From NCBI GenBank assembly GCA_900315075.1, contig OMXV01000011.1, positions 44,756-108,755 of the forward strand: a stretch of 64,000 nucleotides of DNA, read 5' to 3'. Positions 59,993 through 64,000 of the stretch are shown one piece after another. The notes beneath the pieces are model-generated. The model worked only from the letters and a program-made list of their open reading frames with translations, was not told the DNA's origin and did no database searches. The translations under genes and the position numbers were made by a program. Numbering within the stretch: the stretch's first letter is position 1; each line of letters starts with the position of its first letter. The stretch comes from an uncultured Prevotellaceae bacterium (GTDB lineage Bacteria; Bacteroidota; Bacteroidia; Bacteroidales; Bacteroidaceae).

Positions 59993-62830
59993 TCAATTTT
60001 CAATCTTCATTTCCTTCTTAAGAAACTCAGGTGTGTAACCCTGCTGACTTTTAGCAACTTCTTCGGGTGTACCGGTAGTCAGTAAGCGCCCGCCATTTCG
60101 GCCACCCTCCGGTCCCATATCGATGATATGGTCGGCCAGTTTGATGACATCCAGGTTATGCTCAATCACGATAACGGTGTTGCCACGATCAACCAGTTTG
60201 TTGAGCACATCCATCAATATGCGGATGTCTTCGAAATGCAACCCTGTGGTAGGCTCGTCGAGAATGTAGAGCGTTTTGCCTGTGTCACGTTTCGATAATT
60301 CGGTAGCCAATTTCACACGCTGACATTCACCTCCGGAGAGTGTGGTTGAGGGCTGTCCTAATTTAATATACCCTAAGCCCACATCTTGTATGGTTTTGAT
60401 TTTGTGCAGGATGTTGGGCACATTTTCAAAGAATTCCACTGCCTGATTGATGGTCATGTCAAGCACGTCGGCGATAGACTTTCCCTTATATCTTACCTCT
60501 AATGTCTCGCGATTGTAGCGCTTGCCGTGGCATGCCTCACATCGTACTAATACGTCGGGTAGGAAGTTCATTTCTATCGATTTATAACCATTTCCTCCGC
60601 AAACCTCACAGCGGCCACCTCGTACATTGAATGAGAAGCGCCCGGGTTTATAGCCGCGTATTTTTGCCTCGGGAAGTCCTACAAAGAGGCTACGGATGTC
60701 GCCGAAGACTCCTGTGTATGTGGCGGGATTCGACCGTGGTGTCTTGCCGATAGGCGATTGGTCCACATTCACCACTTTATCAATATAGCGTATGCCTTCT
60801 ATTGTTTCGTAGGGCATAGGCTTCTTCAGCGAGCGATAGAAATGCTGTGAGAGGATAGGTTGGAGCGTTTCATTGACAAGTGTCGATTTCCCTGAGCCAC
60901 TCACCCCTGTTACAACAATCAATTTTCCTAAAGGAAATTCCACGTCGATATGTTTCAGGTTATTCCCCGTGCAGCCACAAATGCGGATACATTTTCCGTT
61001 GCCCTTGCGACGTGTCTCAGGAACAGGTATGCTACGCTCACCATTCAGATATTCACTGGTTATGGTATGCTGCCGAAGCATATTCTCGATGGTGCCTTGG
61101 AATACCACCTCGCCACCACGGCGACCTGCCTTTGGACCGATGTCTACGATGTAGTCGGCAGCCAACATCATATCTTTATCATGCTCCACCACGATGACAG
61201 TGTTGCCTAAGTCGCGCAGTTCCTTTAGACTGCCTATCAGACGGTTGTTATCGCGTTGATGTAACCCAATGCTTGGCTCATCAAGGATGTAGAGCACATT
61301 GACGAGTTGTGAACCAATCTGCGTGGCAAGACGAATGCGTTGGCTCTCACCTCCAGAGAGCGATGCCGATGGGCGATCGAGCGACAGATAGTCAAGACCT
61401 ACTTCTAATAGGAAATCGAGCCGGGTGCGTATCTCTTTCAGTATTTCGGTGGCAATGGTTTTCTCCTTGGGACGCAGATGCGTCTCGGCCTCGTCGAGCC
61501 ATTCGCGAAGTTGACTAATGTCCATGTGGGATGCTTCGCTGATGTTTTTGTCCCATATGCGAAATGAGAGTGACTCACGGCTGAGCCGCTGGCCCTTACA
61601 TTCTGGACAGGCACAGGTAGCGAGGAATTGGTCCGCCCATTTCTGGCCGCTTGCACTATCGTCATTTTCCATAACCTGTCGCAGGTATTTGATAATACCG
61701 TCGAAGGTGACAAAATAATCGCTGGTGGTATGTACGAGTTCCTTGGCGATGCGTACATCGCTGAGTGAGCCATAGAGAATTTCGTTGAGTGCCTCTTCGG
61801 GAATATCGCTCACAGGCGTGTTGATGTTCAGCTCGTATTTTTGGAGTATCGCATCCACTTGCCAGAAAATCATCTGGTTGCGTTGTTTGCCAAGGGGGAC
61901 AATGGCACCTTGTGCAATCGACAATGAACGGTCGGGAATCACTTTGTCCATGTCGATTTCGTTGATAAAGCCAAGACCTTTACAGCGTGGACAGGCACCT
62001 TCGGGGGAGTTGAATGAGAAACGATTAGGAGCAGGGTCGGCATACGACATGCCTGTGGTAGGGCACATCAGTCGTTTGGAGTAGCTTTTCAGACTGCTGT
62101 CTTCCTTGTCAAGAATCATCACGATGCCGTCGCCCTGGCGCATGGCATTCTCCACGCTACGGCGCAGTCGTTCGTCATCCTTACCTTGGACTTTCAATTT
62201 ATCGATGACTACCTCAATGTTGTGATTCTTGTAGCGATCGACTTTCATTCCTCGGGTGATTTCCTGCAATTCACCATCAACACGGGCATAGAGAAATCCT
62301 TTGCGACGCATGCTCTCGAAAAGTTCGCGGTAGTGACCTTTTCGCTGGCGTACCAATGGGGCGAGAATGTATATGGGATGTCCGTCGTAGCGTGTGAGAA
62401 TCATCTCGAGTACCCGTTCTTCAGTGTATTTCACCATCTCCTCGCCAGTGTGATAGCTGTAAGCGGTGGAGGCACGAGCCCAGAGCAGACGGAGATAGTC
62501 GTAAATCTCGGTAGTAGTACCTACTGTGGAACGTGGGTTTTTATTGGTGGTCTTCTGCTCGATACTGATGACGGGACTCAGACCTGTAATCTTATCAACA
62601 TCGGGACGATCCATGCCACCAAGGAAATTTCGGGCATAAGCTGAGAATGTCTCGATATAGCGACGCTGACCCTCGGCGTAGATGGTGTCGAAGGCCAATG
62701 ACGACTTGCCAGAACCAGAAAGACCGGTTATGACGGTGAGGCTGCCACGTGGGATTTCCACGTCAATGTTCTTCAGATTGTGAACACGGGCACCCCAGAC
62801 ACAGATTTTGTCATCCTCTCGTTTTATCAT
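59993..62830 (-). CDS. uvrA: UvrABC excinuclease subunit A
   Basis: A 945-residue DNA-damage-recognition ATPase with two ABC modules. First Walker [13 protein letters not shown] (about 34-45); CPRCKGLGF zinc site (around 277); first ABC signature [20 protein letters not shown]; second Walker [30 protein letters not shown] and [15 protein letters not shown] zinc sites; second signature [20 protein letters not shown]; final [10 protein letters not shown]-like motifs. Length matches UvrA. The start overlaps the stop of the upstream T9SS-type gene (ATGA). Works with Mfd (23658) in transcription-coupled repair. Confidence 0.96.
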   Translation of the reverse strand: MIKREDDKICVWGARVHNLKNIDVEIPRGSLTVITGLSGSGKSSLAFDTIYAEGQRRYIETFSAYARNFLGGMDRPDVDKITGLSPVISIEQKTTNKNPRSTVGTTTEIYDYLRLLWARASTAYSYHTGEEMVKYTEERVLEMILTRYDGHPIYILAPLVRQRKGHYRELFESMRRKGFLYARVDGELQEITRGMKVDRYKNHNIEVVIDKLKVQGKDDERLRRSVENAMRQGDGIVMILDKEDSSLKSYSKRLMCPTTGMSYADPAPNRFSFNSPEGACPRCKGLGFINEIDMDKVIPDRSLSIAQGAIVPLGKQRNQMIFWQVDAILQKYELNINTPVSDIPEEALNEILYGSLSDVRIAKELVHTTSDYFVTFDGIIKYLRQVMENDDSASGQKWADQFLATCACPECKGQRLSRESLSFRIWDKNISEASHMDISQLREWLDEAETHLRPKEKTIATEILKEIRTRLDFLLEVGLDYLSLDRPSASLSGGESQRIRLATQIGSQLVNVLYILDEPSIGLHQRDNNRLIGSLKELRDLGNTVIVVEHDKDMMLAADYIVDIGPKAGRRGGEVVFQGTIENMLRQHTITSEYLNGERSIPVPETRRKGNGKCIRICGCTGNNLKHIDVEFPLGKLIVVTGVSGSGKSTLVNETLQPILSQHFYRSLKKPMPYETIEGIRYIDKVVNVDQSPIGKTPRSNPATYTGVFGDIRSLFVGLPEAKIRGYKPGRFSFNVRGGRCEVCGGNGYKSIEMNFLPDVLVRCEACHGKRYNRETLEVRYKGKSIADVLDMTINQAVEFFENVPNILHKIKTIQDVGLGYIKLGQPSTTLSGGECQRVKLATELSKRDTGKTLYILDEPTTGLHFEDIRILMDVLNKLVDRGNTVIVIEHNLDVIKLADHIIDMGPEGGRNGGRLLTTGTPEEVAKSQQGYTPEFLKKEMKIEN

Positions 62831-63564
62831 GGATTGGTTGATGAACTGCCTGAACTTCCTCCTTCTGTCTCACGATACCCACGGAGTAGGTTCACGTCTC
62901 TACGGATATGGTATCTGTGACCATCGGCGCCCTTGGCCACCACTTCAACAAAATAGACACCTTGTTTTACATCACGACCATTGTAGGTGCCGTCCCATCC
63001 CTCTGCGGGGTCGTACCATTCGTACAACTTTTGTCCCCAACGATTGTAGATGGTAGCATGAAATTCTACCAAACTCTCATATTCTTTGGCACGATAAATG
63101 TCATTGTATTGGCCATCGTTGTTGGGTGAGAAAGCATTTGGCATGGAGAGCTTACTCGTGCTGATTGTGACTTTAATAGGGTCGGCTGTGCTCCAGTATT
63201 CCTGGGTATAAATGACGGAGTCGTTACCCTGCGTAAAAATGGCATAGAGCACGATGTTGTGTGAGCCGGCATCTGTAAAGGTGTAATCAGTATCTTCCTC
63301 ATAGCGAATGAGGTAGGGCTCTTGTTCATCGGCTTTGGTGAAACGCCACTCATAATATGCCGACCAACCATAGGCATTCTCGGTGTTAGCGTGGAACTTG
63401 GCTTCCAGAGGGGCGGAACCGGAATATTCAGTGTTTTCTTCCTCTATACCTTCTTTATTTGTGAAGGTTATGGTAGGATGAATGGTGGGAGTATCATCGG
63501 CTACAGACGGCAAGATAAAGAGGCATGAAAATATCATGCTGAGAAAAATGTTTTTGATGCGCAT
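62827..63564 (-). CDS. Secreted protein with gliding-motility-type C-terminal domain (T9SS type B signal)
   Basis: A 245-residue exported protein. Signal peptide (MRIKNIFLSMIFSCLFILPS then VADD), a PKD-like middle (about 40-130, DYTFTDAGSHNIVLYAIFTQ), and a CHU_C/type B sorting domain (about 140-230): LSMPNAFSPNNDGQYNDIY, ATIYNRWGQKLYEW, GWDGTYNGRDVKQGVYF and RRDVNLLR. Type B signals direct proteins through the type IX secretion system, normally staying on the surface. The tail has a Ser/Gly stretch. Its stop overlaps the uvrA start by four bases, so uvrA is likely translated from the same message. Confidence 0.85.
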   Translation of the reverse strand: MRIKNIFLSMIFSCLFILPSVADDTPTIHPTITFTNKEGIEEENTEYSGSAPLEAKFHANTENAYGWSAYYEWRFTKADEQEPYLIRYEEDTDYTFTDAGSHNIVLYAIFTQGNDSVIYTQEYWSTADPIKVTISTSKLSMPNAFSPNNDGQYNDIYRAKEYESLVEFHATIYNRWGQKLYEWYDPAEGWDGTYNGRDVKQGVYFVEVVAKGADGHRYHIRRDVNLLRGYRETEGGSSGSSSTNP

Positions 63565-63721
63565 TTCTTATTTGTTGTTTCTATCAAAACGCAAAAATAC
63601 ACAAAACATTTGATTTTCATGCACCTCTTTATGATTTTTTACGTTTTTGATTCATTTCGTGAATCTACATAGAGAGATTTAGTCTTTTAAGTTCTGGACA
63701 TAGAGACACAGGGGGCTTGCA

Positions 63722-63771
63722 CTATCTTTTAATAAGATAGGCTTCGGCTCGGATATAAAAATAAATTTCAA
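63722..63771 (+). repeat. Single promoter-repeat unit near the right edge
   Basis: CTATCTT-TTAAT-AAGATAG (63722-63740) followed by GCTTCGGCTCGGATATAAAA is a diverged copy of the units at 16597-16965. It lies 158 bases beyond the start of the T9SS-type gene. The remaining sequence to 64000 shows a possible TAATTTTG -7 box near 63814 and only short open frames, so I call no gene there. Confidence 0.65.
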
Positions 63772-64000
63772 TTTATCCTAAAATCCGCAGATAATTTTTC
63801 AATGGTCTAATTTTGCCGTCATTTGAGACATATCTGTCTGTTTTTAGCCATACATGCGTTTAATCCGACCAAACATGAGCCAGTTCCTCCTTACCCCGTA
63901 TGGTCGAGAGGCTTAGACCAAAGCATCAGCGAAGGATGTTGTTTTATCCGTGTTCCCAAATAAGTTTGTATGGCTTATTGGAGTAGATGTTGAGTTTGTA

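Noticed and set aside
63854-63940. Short open frame starting MRLIRPNMSQFL near the right edge
   Set aside because: Only about 20 codons with no ribosome-binding site or downstream gene visible; could be a leader but is unsupported.

Overview
The window looks like a chromosome segment of a Bacteroidales bacterium, most probably a Prevotella/Segatella-type species. Many genes are preceded by the Bacteroidetes promoter pair TTTG-N19/20-TAnnTTTG. Bacteroidetes families are common: DUF4369, DUF3256, DUF4494 and DUF4878 proteins, a CHU_C-type gliding/T9SS C-terminal domain, BspA-type repeats and a TSCPD protein. Most of the sequence is dense housekeeping DNA with no phage, IS transposase, CRISPR array or rRNA. 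I worked by eye only, so family names rest on recognised motifs, not on searches.

Layout. 1-1290: start of a CorA-like gene on the minus strand, a duplicated promoter-repeat, a four-helix-bundle gene and a GGGAT/ATCCC minisatellite. 1291-8623: pepD, a flippase-like membrane protein, the infC-rpmI-rplT ribosomal operon, an outer-membrane barrel and tex. 8624-11430: a small AT-rich accessory islet between tex and tRNA-Arg(CCG), with a truncated gene, an EVE/PUA-like gene, a pseudogene and a CoiA-like nuclease gene. 11430-16600: asnA, dnaX and a membrane-anchored MutS-like ATPase. 16597-16965: a tandem array of promoter-like units. 16983-28531: a long plus-strand run (FtsB/DivIC-like, membrane protein, lipoprotein, pyrC, free-standing MetH activation domain, metallophosphoesterase, plsC-like, polyprenol-phosphate mannosyltransferase-like, mfd, Na+/solute symporter). 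28557-32578: trxB-gpx, a cytidylate-kinase-like gene, a lipoprotein and a gene-free stretch with a large inverted repeat. 32579-46430: pheT, YebC, TSCPD, lipoprotein, Crp/Fnr, lepA, EamA transporter, two tandem long-chain acyl-CoA synthetases, a LolC/E-like permease and an aminotransferase. 46665-63564: secreted and surface proteins (barrel, 1210-residue repeat protein, M6 protease, BspA/dockerin protein, lipoproteins) mixed with DUF4494, YggS, uvrA and a T9SS-type protein.

The strongest unexplained signal is a dispersed repeat at four loci (189-478, 8645-8864, 16597-16965, 63722-63765). Each unit has a short palindrome TAnnTT-(5 nt)-AAnnTA whose left arm equals the -7 box of the promoter at the end of the array. 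The two variable bases differ between loci (AC, CC, TC), and the right arm changes to keep the stem paired. The units therefore look like locally amplified promoters carrying a co-varying hairpin. Also notable: four TTGTGCAA-type octamers spaced by about two helical turns over the acyl-CoA synthetase promoter, a 49-bp inverted repeat around 32134-32385, a perfect 26-bp inverted repeat at 51374-51454, and a tRNA-end duplication beside the islet.
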